Assembly (NCBI GenBank): GCA_914767715.1
Contig: OU612072.1
Span: 5,146,001 to 5,210,000 of the forward strand
Direction of reading: 5' to 3'
Origin: Membranipora membranacea
Lineage: Eukaryota; Bryozoa; Gymnolaemata; Cheilostomatida; Membraniporidae
DNA: 64,000 bases
Under the pieces are notes generated by a model. The model did not search any database, had not been told where the DNA came from, and saw nothing but the letters and a program-made list of their open reading frames with translations. Position numbers and translations under genes: made by a program. Positions 11,090-23,900 of this stretch are shown piece after piece. Within the stretch, counting starts at the first letter, position 1, and every line of letters begins with the position of its first letter.

Positions 11090-12192
11090 ACCGCCCATTG
11101 CTGGCTGGCCTATATAACATGTACATATATGCGAGAACAAACATTGCGGATGCTTTTAACAGTTGATGCCAGAGAGTGGACTTAATAAGAAAAAACTTTC
11201 AACTGGAAATCAATTTGCCAACTGAAAACCCAGTAATTTTCAAGTATGCATATTTTATCGTAACACATTATCTCTAAACACAAAGCAGCCAGATTTGTGG
11301 CACTTCTTTTAGCATACTGATCTAGTTTTGGGTTTGAGATCTGGATTTAGCACAAAGATAATTATTTTCTATGTACTCATTTGAATGTTACAATAGGGTA
11401 TTGAGATGATAGTAGCCTATCCCTCAATACAATATTCTGGAATTTCCAGTGACATAAGGAAGATGGTCATGCAAGTGACATTGTCATGAAGTTTCCGGGG
11501 ATTCCTGATTAAATGATTACGTTATGCGAATTTTTCACTGTTCTACCAATAGTGACGGATTCAAATTTCAATACATCAGAAACCCATCAAAGAAAACAGG
11601 TCCATTTCAACTTATGAGGTGCTTTTATTGAACTTCGGCTATCGGTTGGTAAAAATCCCTACATGTTTGGACTATTTCACTTCATATGGTGAGTCATAAC
11701 CCAAGTGGTCTTTACCAATACTCTCCATGTTATCAGGATTTGAGAACTTCATTGCCCATGGGGCACTGATATATAATCATACCGTAGAGGAGTTAAGTAT
11801 TCGCACTTGTTGCAATAGCTAATGTTTAATTTGTATTATTTCACACCTCAGCTAGACAGGATAGAAGTCTAGCTAACGTTCAGCCAGTGCTAATTCAAAC
11901 TCTAGCTAACATTACTTGGAGTATATATATTCTAGATCAGTGCGATCAGTGTTAGTGGAGGCTTTGATTTTTTTTCGTATTGGTGTAAGCTTGATGCATC
12001 CTTTTTGATCTACATCTCTGTATTAGTGATAGAAATATATCAATCCATTAACTGGTATATTTTCCTACTATCCTGGGATCTGTAATTGGAAATAGAATAA
12101 TTTGATAAGCCTTTCTTCATTGGCTGGTAGATATGGGACAATCAAATCTGAGGTGCAATTTTGCTCGTTTTTATCTTCTTTTCTGCTTACAG
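11090..12192. other. HYPK 3' flank, no further gene seen
   Basis: Presumably HYPK 3' UTR and then intergenic DNA. ATTAAA near 11,508 is the only poly(A)-signal-like string I noticed. CTAGCTAAC-type short repeats occur near 11,830-11,910. Confidence 0.4.
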
Positions 12193-12275
12193 GTTATCCG
12201 TGAGATGACCAAACTGAGAAAAATTGATGTCTTGATTTCTGAGATATTGGGAGTTATCTGCCCAATTGAACACAG
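12193..12275 (+). CDS. Orphan exon-like segment
   Basis: An 83-bp open stretch lies between a strong acceptor (CTTTTCTGCTTACAG) and a GTGAGA donor. It reads VIREMTKLRKIDVLI..EILGVICPIEH in one frame. I found no neighbouring exon to join it to. It could be a coding or untranslated exon of an unrecognised transcript, an alternative 3' exon of HYPK, or chance. Product not recognised. Confidence 0.3.
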
Positions 12276-15200
12276 GTGAGATTATAGGACATATTACAAC
12301 ATCAGGAGGTTATAAAATGGGTGTGGCAGTCATGACGAGGTCAGATGAATCCCAATATAACATGACCTCGAAAGAGATTCTATGTAACTGGCTTTATGAA
12401 GCCCATAGTAAAAGAACAAGCAGTAATTCTTTATTTTGAAAGAATATCAATGTTGTTGCTAATATAATCAGACTTTCGTTTTGTTGTTCTCAGCTGATTT
12501 TCCTGGAAATTTAGAAAATTTTGTGTATACTGTAATATTGTCCATAAAACCCTGCAATAAGTACCGTGCAGCTGCCCAAGGAGTTGTCTCTAACGCCTTG
12601 CCCTTCCCCAACCCGAATAAAAGCGGTGAAAATTCAACATAAGATATTTTATATTACCCAGCTCACCTTCTCAAACCATAACCATCAATCACATCTCCGA
12701 AATGATATTACATGATAATTCTGAGCAAAGAAAAGAAGATTTACATATTCAAGTATGAGCACTGGAGTCTGGAAGAGGGGCTTCTAACTACATTAATATA
12801 TCTGTCAGCGTTAATACAGCATTTGATACAATTAGACCAAAGATACCTTCATTGATTATACTAGTAAGTAAACTATCTTTGCATGACAAAAGATGATTAT
12901 GATTTCTAATTTCAGATTGACATTGTTTTACAGGTTATTTGGTAAATCACTGTTAGAGTTATCGAGTTTACACTAAAATCAATAGGCCAGTGTGAGATTG
13001 AAGTAAGCCGAGTACAGACGCTGAGTGCAGGCACTGGTACGGCTGGACTGAGCTTGTGAGAAGAAGAGCTGACACTCAGCGAGATCAGGTGAGAATACTT
13101 TTATGAGAGTCATTGGGGGGAGGGGGATATAGCTTCCTTAGGCTGTCACATCTATAACCGAGGATCAACAGCTATAACTGTGAGGAAGGGCAGAGTCACC
13201 TTGAGGTTTGCCTGCGTCTCCTTTCTCACCTACCTTAGAGGAGTAAAGTATTGCTGGAGGAAAAGTACACCTTCTCACACAGGCTCTAGCTAAATTTAAA
13301 TCTAGCTAACATTTATCCATCCTCTTCACATTATATAGGGTCTCACCTCCTATGTCCAAATTAATACTAGCTAATATATTCATCGCCAAAATAGCCAAAC
13401 TTAACTCTACCTAACATTTTATGATCTGAAGCTGTAGGGCTATCTTTTCCTGAGGTTAATTGAGCTTTTCTTTGGTTTGTTATGGATGAGAAAAATGATG
13501 GGTTAACAAAATTTTCAGAGTAGTGGTGTGTGTTTTCCAAATAAAACAGGACCACTCTACATTTCCGCTGCTATCTGTCGACATAATGTAATGTAATGAA
13601 TAAGGTCAAAAGTACCATATGCCTCCATAGGTTGAGAAGACGATACATTGATTGCTCTGCGATTGCCATCCGAGGATAAACCTAAAATATGACTCAACCT
13701 TTCTCAGTACACCGGACACAAGACAATGCAAAGTCCAGCTCGCCCAAAACCCAGGACCTTCATTCAAAAGACTCAACAAAATATTTTAGAGTGCTTTTGT
13801 TTGAATTCAAATTGGGAAAGTTCTTGGAAAAGCTTCACTAGGATTTTGCCAGACTGATGTCTTTATACTTTCTCCGGTCCGGGCAGCTGTTCGTTTGTTG
13901 TTTGAGTTCCAAGAAAAGATACTGCGTGTCACAGAGCTTACCATCCATTTATTTGTAATTCATGACAACAAACATAAAAAAAAGGATCTGCTGTTACACA
14001 ACCGGACAGGCAGCGCTGAGCTCTTTCAAATGCAATCATGAGATTTGGATTCCATTAAATACAGACAATGGAATTTTTGCCGTATTTTGGTCAATGTAAA
14101 GGCGTCTTTTCTAGTTATCTGAAGCTTTATTTGAATGGCAAAATTTTCTTGAGCCATCACATGATGGTCCAAGAGTGTTCTATTCTGTGTTAGATTGTTG
14201 GTTATGAAACTTTAATATCAAATTCACCTGTTGAGTTTAAATTTTATATTTATTACCAAATAATACTTAACTCAAGTTTCACATTTTGTGAGGAAATCAC
14301 TATCGAATTCCTTGAATGACTAATGCATGGCAAGCACAAGGCTTCCCTGCCCTGCTTGACATAGATTCCGCTCAATCTAAAACTTTCATTTCTGTAAAAT
14401 GGCCCGAGGGCAATCCTGCTCAAACACTTTGCAAAATTCTTTCAAGATGATGCCATTATCAATTGACTGTAGAGAAAATGTTGGTTGGCTTGAGTTAATA
14501 CTGATGCTATAATATTGTTGTATGTTTGAAAGACTTTCACCTAATAAAACAATAATATCAGCACAATAGGACATGCTAGAACTCTTTTATGCCACTAAGA
14601 TTACACCTAAAGTTATGAATAAGTCCCTTCTTTGAATTATTCAGTACATTTCATTGTTTGTGTTGTCAAAGTTATTCAGTAAATTGAGTATATCTTGTAA
14701 GGAGATCTCACATATCACTACAGGCCAACATGATGGTATTTCTATGATACTACAGGACGTTTTTAGGTCATGCCATAAGGAAATAGGGGATTGGCGCGAG
14801 CCCTTCAAACTCATGAAGAAATATCCCACAGATAGGATGTACAATGCCTTATGTGCATCAATTTGTTATCAAAATTACAATGCTGGATAGTTTGGCCGAA
14901 GCTATTTACAACATATAGTACATGAATGTTTTCTTCATCGCTATTGGGCATAACGCTGACTTCAATGGATTCTGATTTTGGTCACATGCCAACTAGTTCA
15001 GTGTCTGACTAGTGAACGGGTAATAGTTAAAGAATATCCAGGACATGGTTCCTCCTGAGAAAATAATGGGTTGAAAGCTTTGGACAAGCTGCTTTTTGAA
15101 ATGTGAGAAAATTCATAATTATAACCAACACATGTAATCCTACGCCAAGATTCAAATGCCTAACTAACTTCTAAACAGTTTTTGTTTTAGCAAATTTTAT

Positions 15201-16147
15201 GCATTCTTGTTTTGAATGGTAACATTTCCTCACAATAACTGTCAAAAACACAAACACTGGAAATTGGATATCATCTAATAACTAAATGAATAGATATGGC
15301 TATGGCTTGCATAGATGTCTATTATTCCTTAGTGTTTACAGTTCCAGTGCATCTTTACTGGTAAGACTGTGTTCGGTATTGCTTAAAAGGACAAAAAATT
15401 CATTCAAGTACTAATTACGAGAAGTTCCTTACATTACAGAGGTAAAAACTCGAACCATTTGGCAATATTATTTTTCCTTTGTGTAGGAGATATTGGGCAG
15501 TTGGGCTCATAACACTGCCCATAGAGCCTATAATGAGTTCGAGGTTACCTCAAAAACATATCGTTGGATTGGGATTTGGTCACAACCCTATAGCCTGGAT
15601 GTCAACTCATTATGAAAGTCATGGTTGTGTTAGTCACTTCTTACTCTCTGAAAATCTATTATAGCTCGCCGCTCGCCGATTTTGTAGTCTGTTGTGCCTT
15701 CCACCTACAAAAGGAAGTTAAACCGATCTTTTGGCTTTATTTTAGATTGAGACAGGCGTCAGGGCCGGATATCGATAGAACAGCACAGATCTCAGATACA
15801 GGGTACAGTCCTATATAGGGTATTTATACGGTCTATTCCTCCCTGTCATGAAAACTAAAGTTTTTGCTGCCCATTCAGAAACTTTTTACAATAGTCAATC
15901 AACCTATTTTTTCTTAAAGCCTCAGAAAATTTCGGAATTGACATTAACCTGGAACCCAATTTTATTTTGGCCTATTAGTTCGAATTCTTAACTTGACTCT
16001 AAGGGAGGATGCACAAATTTGTTGAGGCTGACAGATAGAGAGGGTGCTGTCAATGAACTCCCTCTTCATTAGTACCGCGACCGTCAGCTTCATCTTCTTA
16101 AAGTTTGGTTATGTATTAACATTATAAAAGCTGATTCGAGCTCTAGT
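12276..16147. other. Intergenic stretch without a supported gene
   Basis: Only short frames without domains. A donor-like GATCAG|GTGAGA at 13,088 follows a purine-rich segment and might end an untranslated exon. CTAGCTAAC-like repeats recur near 13,290-13,420. Confidence 0.4.
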
Positions 16148-16720
16148 TTATTGCATAAATTCCGATTGCACCCAATAATTTTGGACCGATCCATTTAAGT
16201 TATTGATGAGGTAAGGATGTTCTTTTGGGGAAAGTGAAGAAAATCTATAATATATAATGTAATCCTGCTGATACCCAACTATTTCTGAATGGGCTGGGTA
16301 TCGTATCCCCGGCACATGGCCCTCAGCCTTTTGTTGACTACAGTCTATGGAATCTATTGTACCTGTAACAATGTACATAGTTTGATTAAATAGGTATAAA
16401 TAGGTTGAATAAATATATTTTACTATAACACGGCTTGTAGGACTCATTGATGCATTATTAGGTCTCAGAGCTCTGAGCAAATCAACGAGCAGTGGCTCTA
16501 TACGTTTGAATACAGCCGGCTTGATCTGACTATTGATACTATTATACAGAGCTACGCAGCTACATAAAAAGGGTGCGGCTTTGAGGACGCTTGGTGTTAC
16601 ACTCTCACTGAGAAGTGCTGTCACAGATTTATTACGGCTGACAAACTGGTGCTGACTTAACAGATAGATGACAATGGCTCGGTGGAGCTTAGGCATATGC
16701 CTCACTATAATTACCTCCAT
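16148..16720 (-). CDS. Unrecognised single-exon open frame, 190 codons
   Basis: The longest uninterrupted frame outside the giant gene. It starts at ATGGAGG with G at -3 and +4 (good initiation context), six bases after an in-frame TAA. The predicted protein is basic and helical in its first two thirds (VIIVRHMPKLHRAIVIYLL, AVFKRIEPLLVDLLRALRP) and Tyr-rich towards the end. No signal peptide or known motif is evident, and I do not recognise a family. It may be a small intronless gene, a retrocopy or transposon remnant, or chance. It lies 1.2 kb upstream of the giant gene, on the opposite strand. Confidence 0.33.
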   Translation of the reverse strand: MEVIIVRHMPKLHRAIVIYLLSQHQFVSRNKSVTALLSESVTPSVLKAAPFLCSCVALYNSINSQIKPAVFKRIEPLLVDLLRALRPNNASMSPTSRVIVKYIYSTYLYLFNQTMYIVTGTIDSIDCSQQKAEGHVPGIRYPAHSEIVGYQQDYIIYYRFSSLSPKEHPYLINNLNGSVQNYWVQSEFMQ

Positions 16721-17500
16721 AGCTTATTCAGGTATTTATTTACTGCGTTATATAAATCAGCTAATTATCTAGGTCATGTGTTAGGGTGTGGCAACTGGTA
16801 AAATCTTTTATTTATCCCAAAGTGGAAGTTTTTGGAGGCGATTTGAGATTCCATCAGGACGAGTACGAGAGTAAAGACGGATATGTGTGATCAATTTTGG
16901 GGCCGGGAATCTGTAAAATCTTGGCTGTTGGTATTTCTGCCATCACTTTCCTTTTTTAATCTGTTTACTTTGGTTAAGAGGTTTGTAGGTGTAAGTTGAC
17001 ATGTCAATAGGGGCAGGGTTATTAACATGGATTTATATGTCATATTAGAAATTTGTTTCGGAATTGGAAAATTTTAAACGATGGCGAGCATTTTAGTAGG
17101 CCATAACAGCGCATAAAAGCTCCGATGATTTTCATTACTGGCTATTCAGTGACAGGCAATCATTTGCCTGGCAACAAAACAGTAGATGTCCCTGGCTTAG
17201 CCTGCAGATCTATCTGTTGAGAGTTGTTCAAGGCCGTCATGAAAATTGCAACAAAATACAGTATCTACAAAAAGCAATTTATGAGGCCCTACTACACTTG
17301 TGTTCTGTGAAAAATGTTATACCATCGATTTCCGACAGCACTTTGTCAATGAACTGCCTCACAGGTAAACGATCTCAGACCGATAGCCATTTGTTAAAAT
17401 TCTTGTTTTTGTGTTTGATTAATCGGCTGATTGATTTGTGTTTTTTGTCCTAAGCTGTGACTAAGAATAACTAGACTTGATTTTGGCAACGGCTCAATCC
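16721..17500. other. Intergenic, nothing recognised
   Basis: Lies between the minus-strand open frame and the presumed promoter of the giant gene. A 78-codon frame at 17,217-17,453 shows no domain. Confidence 0.4.
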
Positions 17501-17529
17501 GGTCGATGAAAGCGCCGCACTCCATGTGG

Positions 17530-17888
17530 TGATTACTACGTCACAGCCACAAGCCCCACCCTAGTCTGAGATTCCTGCAGATTCCTGTAGCCAAAATATT
17601 TGTCCTGTGATTTTCAGAATCTCAAATTGGTGAATCAGGAAATCCGGTTAAGTTCCAGCCCCACCCTGTTACCATGTGTTACTATCCCAGAATTCCAGGG
17701 ATAGTGTTTGCGTTGTGATTATCACATAAGCCCACTGCAGTTGATGATGTGTGCGGATTTGGCCGCGATTCAATTTCGATCATTGAAAGAAAAAAATCAC
17801 GCTGTCATGATAAACCCCACCCTAATCCAATCACTTGTGATCAAAGCTTTGTGTATATTGAGCTAAGTTTAGTAACCATTCAATCTGG
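17530..17888 (+). promoter_or_regulatory. Presumed promoter region of the giant gene
   Basis: Three copies of CCCCACCCT (17554, 17659, 17815) of KLF/Sp 'CACCC-box' type, a TACGTCA CRE-like site (17537-17543), a CCAAT box (17827-17831) and a TCF/LEF-like TGATCAAAG (17838-17846) cluster in the 360 bp before the proposed start codon. There is no convincing TATA box. The motifs are seen directly. Their use as a promoter is inferred from position. Confidence 0.42.
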
Positions 17889-17970
17889 ATGATGACTCGG
17901 AAAGAGCACACCTTTCTTACTACCTTTCTACTAGTGATCATTCCGATTCACTTGTATACAAATTCTAACG
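17889..17970 (+). CDS. Giant gene exon 1: signal peptide
   Basis: MMTRKEHTFLTTFLLVIIP starts a classic signal peptide: basic start, hydrophobic core, then polar HLYTNSN. It ends AACG|GTGATG at phase 1, exactly the phase the next exon needs. The donor is weak and the 1.4-kb intron leaves room for an alternative first exon. ATG at 17892 is an equal start choice. Confidence 0.62.
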
Positions 17971-20900
17971 GTGATGAATCACTAGTTGGGTGTTGCCTCT
18001 AAAATGATATTGATTTTCTTTTCAATACTCTCACTTACCTGCAAATAAGATAAATAAGTAAAACTGAAATGGTTGTTAGAATTGTATAATATTGTTTTAA
18101 CCCTGTAAATATCATGTGACAGTACAAAACTGGATTGGTGACAGGCACGGCTAACAGGAAAACAACACCCAATGGGCGAAGCTCACTTTCCACATTGGTA
18201 TAATAGCATACTTTACTTGTGTCATTATATCTCAACCTCGCCTTTCAATAATGGCAACTCACTCCTAATTCAATGATGTTAATCGTGTGCGTACATGTTA
18301 GGGGGACCAATCTCCCACCCAACATGTGTGGAAAATAAGCGCCTACTCACTTCAGACCAAAAAGAATCTAGGCAACCGAAATTTCTGGAACGGAATATAT
18401 TGAAAGATTTAAAGTTGACACTGATGCCCACTGTTTCTGTTCTTGGCAAAATTTTGAAGCCCACTGCCGTTGCTTATCTCTATCATGCTATATATTTTGT
18501 AAAAGTTTTTAACATGTATTGTTGGGCTGAAGAGTGATTTTCAATGAAAGCCCTCATAATCCCTGCTCCAACCTAACTGAATCACAATACCGTATTTCTA
18601 TACATGCTTATGGGAGCAGAGATTAGGAATAAAACTCTCTACTCTACTCTACTCTTCTGTAAAGCTGCTACAGTTGTAAAACCTTTGCACCTTGCAATAA
18701 GTCAATACACAGTCCATACATGGCTAGGGTTTCTATTTTAAATCCAATGAAAGGCTCTAAAATTATCCCTGCCATAGAGCTGTTTCTGCTGTCAATAGCA
18801 CTAGAATAATTTACAGCATTACTTAAATCGCCTGAGCTATGTTACCACTCACCTTGTAGTGTAGATATGTTCGCTTAGCTCAGATTAATACCGTGTTCTT
18901 GATTATAATAACTTTTTGACAGCTCAGGGGATATTTGCCTCGGTGTTAACTTGAAGCTAAAACATAGCAAGATTCCACTTTTTTAGAACATTTACCAGTT
19001 GCCTCCCTGTAGCACAGTAGCGCGGACCACAGTTTTAGTATTGACCATCACACTAATGCCATGCTTGTACCAATTATTGGATGAAAGCAGAGGTTATATA
19101 ATTTTCTTAGATTTGTGTGGATGGAATATATATCGGTTTGATGGGAGGGCTTGGATAATCGCCCCGAAAATAGGAGCTGACTGTAATATATGATCTTGTC
19201 CTAATGCTGATACTTTTATACTAGGTATTGCATCTGCAATTCCTAAATGTAACTGCACTGTTGAATGTTGCCCATTATTTGTACTGTCACAGCTAAGGGA
19301 CGCCCCATCCAGCAGGTACAGAGATAGAGTTGTCATACTTGATTATTATTTGTGTTACAGGTGCCCAATCTTGCGGTAATTCAGGATCAAATTGTGCTGC
19401 TCTTACTAACGTATCTCAGTGTACTCAAGGTAAGTAAATAGATCTCTAGCACTGGACGGAGCCTGGCCTGCCAGGGAGGTTTTGACTCACCATGCAAAAC
19501 CCTGGTTGCATGAGAGACGTTGGCAACTTAGAAGATTCCTAAAGGCATTTATAAAAAAACTTAACAGTACCAGTGTGAATAGATCTGTTTGATTCAGTCA
19601 ACTTAATCTCTGGCTTCAACTTGTGAGCAGACAGTGCATAACGCTTGTTCATCGAGGTCATGAACATTAAAGTATCTTCTTAATCGATAAGAAACGGCGC
19701 AATCCATTCATAAGTTGAGTAATCTTGAACAAAACGGTAAGAAAAATGTGGTTAGAAAATTCCAGGCGCATATATAACTTTCCCAAAGCACTTCTCCGAT
19801 TAAGAATGAGATTTAAAACTGGAGTTCATTGAAATTCTGCGTCGGTTCACCAAACTTGGCTGGGTAGTTTAAGTAGGTCATGTGTGTGTATATGGATAGT
19901 GAAAAGCTTGCTATGCCAAGGAGTGCCCTCACACTCTGAATAGCATGAAATATGAAGAATTCCTGTCGAACAAAAGGCCTAGCATTACACAATGCTCTCT
20001 GGTATTTGGGTCATTCTATGTAGTTATTGCGATCCTCTTGATTTCTTTTCTAGCGCTTTTATTCAGCTTTAGTAACATTTATAAGTTTTGTCAACATTTT
20101 CAGAGTAGTAATACTATTTTATAAGGAATAATGAGATAGTGTGAGTTTTACAATCTATTCATGTTAGATTGGGTATCGCATGACAAAAAGAATAGAAGAA
20201 ATATTCAGCCTTTTCCCTTCATGATGAAGGGTAGAGTGCATGGGTTTCACACTCATGTGTCCTGCTAAGGATAACAATATATATGCTGACCCATCCAGTA
20301 AGGTGCAAAGACGCCTCGAGCCGGTTCTTTATTGCATTAATCAGACAGCCATCAATTTATACTCAAAGTTAGAAATTTTCAAGATTGTGATAGCCGTTAG
20401 CTTAAATACTTTGCCCTGGATGCTGCTGTGCCTCAGTTGTTTCATGTCATGAGTAAAATGTCTCATCATATAATAATCAGCCTACCAAAAAGAATAGATC
20501 AGCTCCTATTCAAAATCTATTAAATGCAAGATACAATAGGTATTTCTTAACTTATCTTGTCCCATACTTGATGTCCAGACTGTCCATCGGTGTTATTCAG
20601 GTTTATCTCGTTCACAAAGAAAGACGGAAGTTTGGCTGTTTGCGCCAGCCTGTAAACAAATTCTTTATCTTTGATAACAAAACAGCAGAGTTGGAGTCAG
20701 GCGATAGAAAATTGTGCAATACCTTTCATACATTCAATACCTCTTACAGAAAACATGAAAAGAAAGAATGTTATGAATCATTTTGGTATTTGATTGGTAT
20801 TCTAAACGGAAATGGGGAAATGGATTCTGGCGCTCTTGGATCTTGAGCAGTCAAATATTCAATTTCTTGACCTACATTTCAGTCAATAAATGAGGTAAAC

Positions 20901-23900
20901 ATGAACCATGGAAATACCGATAGCATTCTTTGCATGGCTATGTTGGTTTTTGCCGTTGCTCTGGCCCTAAGCACTGAGCATTTTCAGTGGTTATGTACAA
21001 ATTTGCCTACCTATTTTTATCCCGTGTGTAATGTTATACCCAATGTCCACTACTTGGCTTTAGAGATTCAATGTAAATGGGCCTGCAAATAGACACATAG
21101 GGCAACATAGTAAGCCCTTATGTCAATCTGGCTACATAAGCTCAGCGCATATTTGTCTTTAACCTTTGTATTTTCTGAGTAAAGGAAAGCAAACACAGCT
21201 ATACTCATTCAATCTCTTAATATTCTTTCAACTGAGAAAAAGGGGTTATAAATAATGTTATAAGATGTAATCTGCGTGTGAGGTTATGAAAGTTAAGTTT
21301 TGTGTTGAGTCGAGCTGTGAGCTGACCTCATTTTCATGTGTATGACCGACATCAGGGGTTTTCTGACCTGCCGGTATTGTGCGGATAAATATTTCCACAA
21401 CATTGTCAGCATAGCATGCGGCAGTTTTTTCTTGGTCTTACCGATCAGGTGGATTGATTGCACATAGCAGACAGGCATTATCCCATAATTGTAAGATTTG
21501 CTTAGACTCCCCTAACAAAACGCAAAGAAATTTGTTGTAAAAATAGGCTGTAATGCCATAATGCAAACTGAAATCACTTTTTCACATGTTCTTGTCTTTC
21601 TTTGCTTACAGAGGTAGTATCTCAATGCTGCACCAAATGTAATGACCTGGCCGGATGTTTCAATCTGGGCTTGAACTGTTACACAGACTACAGCTCAGAC
21701 CAATGTTACTCTCAGGCTGTCTATGATAACTGCTGTCTCTTCTGCAAGCACAATGAGAAGGTAAGATCACTCCAGCTCAATGTACCAAGTATTTTGGGCT
21801 CGGTATGGCATTCATCAGGGAGGGTGGGAGGGGTATATCCCACCCTCCCTGCTTTCACGAATCTGTTGGTTGATTGCTGAGTATAAACTGATATTTGTCA
21901 CTCTAAAATTAGTAATTGTCTTAGCAAGCAAACAGAGAAGTAGTGTGAGCAACTTGTCCCCTACTACTGCCTGTTTCTGCTTGTACGACATAGCTGTAGT
22001 TTGGTAATAAGTTTTCTTTGTGTATTTTGCAGGATTTCTTAGGAGAATCTTGTCGGTTTGGAGATTTACAGGAAGGATGTCAGGAATCTCGATGTGGAGA
22101 GACATCAAACTACAACCGTGTGTGCTGTGGTACCTGCTATGAGGGAACAACTCCTGACCCTGGAGCAACTCTGCCAACTGTACCACCTACCAATCCTCCT
22201 ACTGCTGCTCCGGCAACCACAACCAGCGATCCAAGTATGTACTTGATAAGTATTTATATATTTGTGGAAAGGTCAATGATGGCCGTTAGAACTTTTTCAA
22301 TAAGCTGTAGGACAAGTACCACATTTGGACTGGATTTGTAAAATATAAGGTTTTGTCTGTCACAGTAAATGGTGACCTAGTTTTATTGCATGCCACCCCG
22401 ACAACGATGTCCCTGTAACATGAAGTCCAAATACAAAAAAAAACTTTCTCCTTGCATAGCACATGCTAACTGATCATACTCCCTCCCCAACATGACTTCT
22501 GGCTGGTTTCATTGGCTCATGTTTATGAGCACAGGCTTCACTGTTGTTAATCTTCACTAAATATTCCCATTGTTTACAGACACGTGTACCGATGACCTGT
22601 CGACCTGTGAGTCTCTGGTGAGCTCTGTACCCAGCTCGTGTTACAGCGGAGATCTGCGTCAGCGATGCTGCCAGAGCTGTGAGAGTTATCTCAACAGACG
22701 CCAGAGCCTCGGCTTCAACACCATACAATGTCCCTATGGAGACAGATCAGCCACATGTATCGACGCTAACTTCGATGGTTGGTGTTGGTTTTGCATTCCT
22801 TATTTTCAAGGCAACCAGATTATCAGGCACCTTGATATGTGGAATCAAGATATTTACCAAAAGCAGAAGCTGCTGATGTATCAGTATTTTTGGTTTAATT
22901 TATTATTCCGCGTATCAAGGTGCTTAAAAAAATAAGGGGATCTATCGGAGGCCCAAATGGATGATTAGACATGCTATCATTATAAACCTAACCTATGGGA
23001 TGGTCCAATTCCTGCTGTAAGCTTCAGAAATTTTGAATAAGGAAGGAGTGCTGCATGTCGACTTGGCCAGTTGATTGACCTTAACGTCTATCTTGCAGAA
23101 GCAAGCGGAAAAGAACCTCTATTGTCTTTTACTAAGTCGATTAAATTCCAGCTTTACACCCAGTGCCTTGCCTTGCATTGACCTATGCTATCAGTATCAC
23201 TGCTTTGTTTATAGTTGAGTCATGCTCCTCTGAGGATATCTCCTTTGTATGTTGTGACGCCTGCCTCAGCAACGGACAGGATACCACACCTGTGACAAGA
23301 ACAAGTAAGTTGTCTGCACATTGCTTGGGATGTTCACCATCGTAATTTTGTGTTTGCTCAGAGCTTGCTCCTGTGAATTACCGCGAAGCGAGGCTAATAT
23401 CGCTGCTTAGCAAATTCACAGCCAGATCGCTTCAACGCTACTTGACCTTTAACCGATTGGTTCATGACTTTTAGAGAGAACTTTAAACTCTAGACCGCTC
23501 AATGAGTCTTTTGCCACTGCCAAATGTAGCTATCTGTCAGACCCAACCTCTGTTTCATGTGCATTTTACATATTACCTCACCTATTTCCGAATCGTATTT
23601 TTAAATTTGACACAATCACAAGTTAGTTGCCACAGAATGTTTTACCCACTCCCATTAAAAACATATTTTTTCAAGTCTTATCTCTTCTAATGACACAGGG
23701 AGAGATGATCGTAAGTGGTGAACTTGTGCCCTCTTGTAGAATAATGATTGACTTGTACCAAAATGACAAACATTATAGTTTTATTTCTGAAATAAAATTT
23801 TGTTTTATGTCCTGTGTCGATTGTGTTCTTTGGTTGGTGGTGGTGTAAATTCTGTAAGCACATTTTTCAATGTTGATTGAAAATATTAATGCATGCATCT

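Noticed and set aside
20568-20846. 92-codon + frame inside the intron before exon 3
   Set aside because: No domain or cysteine pattern, and the flanking module is completed without it.
21815-22186. 123-codon minus-strand frame
   Set aside because: Antisense shadow of exon 4 and its intron. The + strand carries the module.
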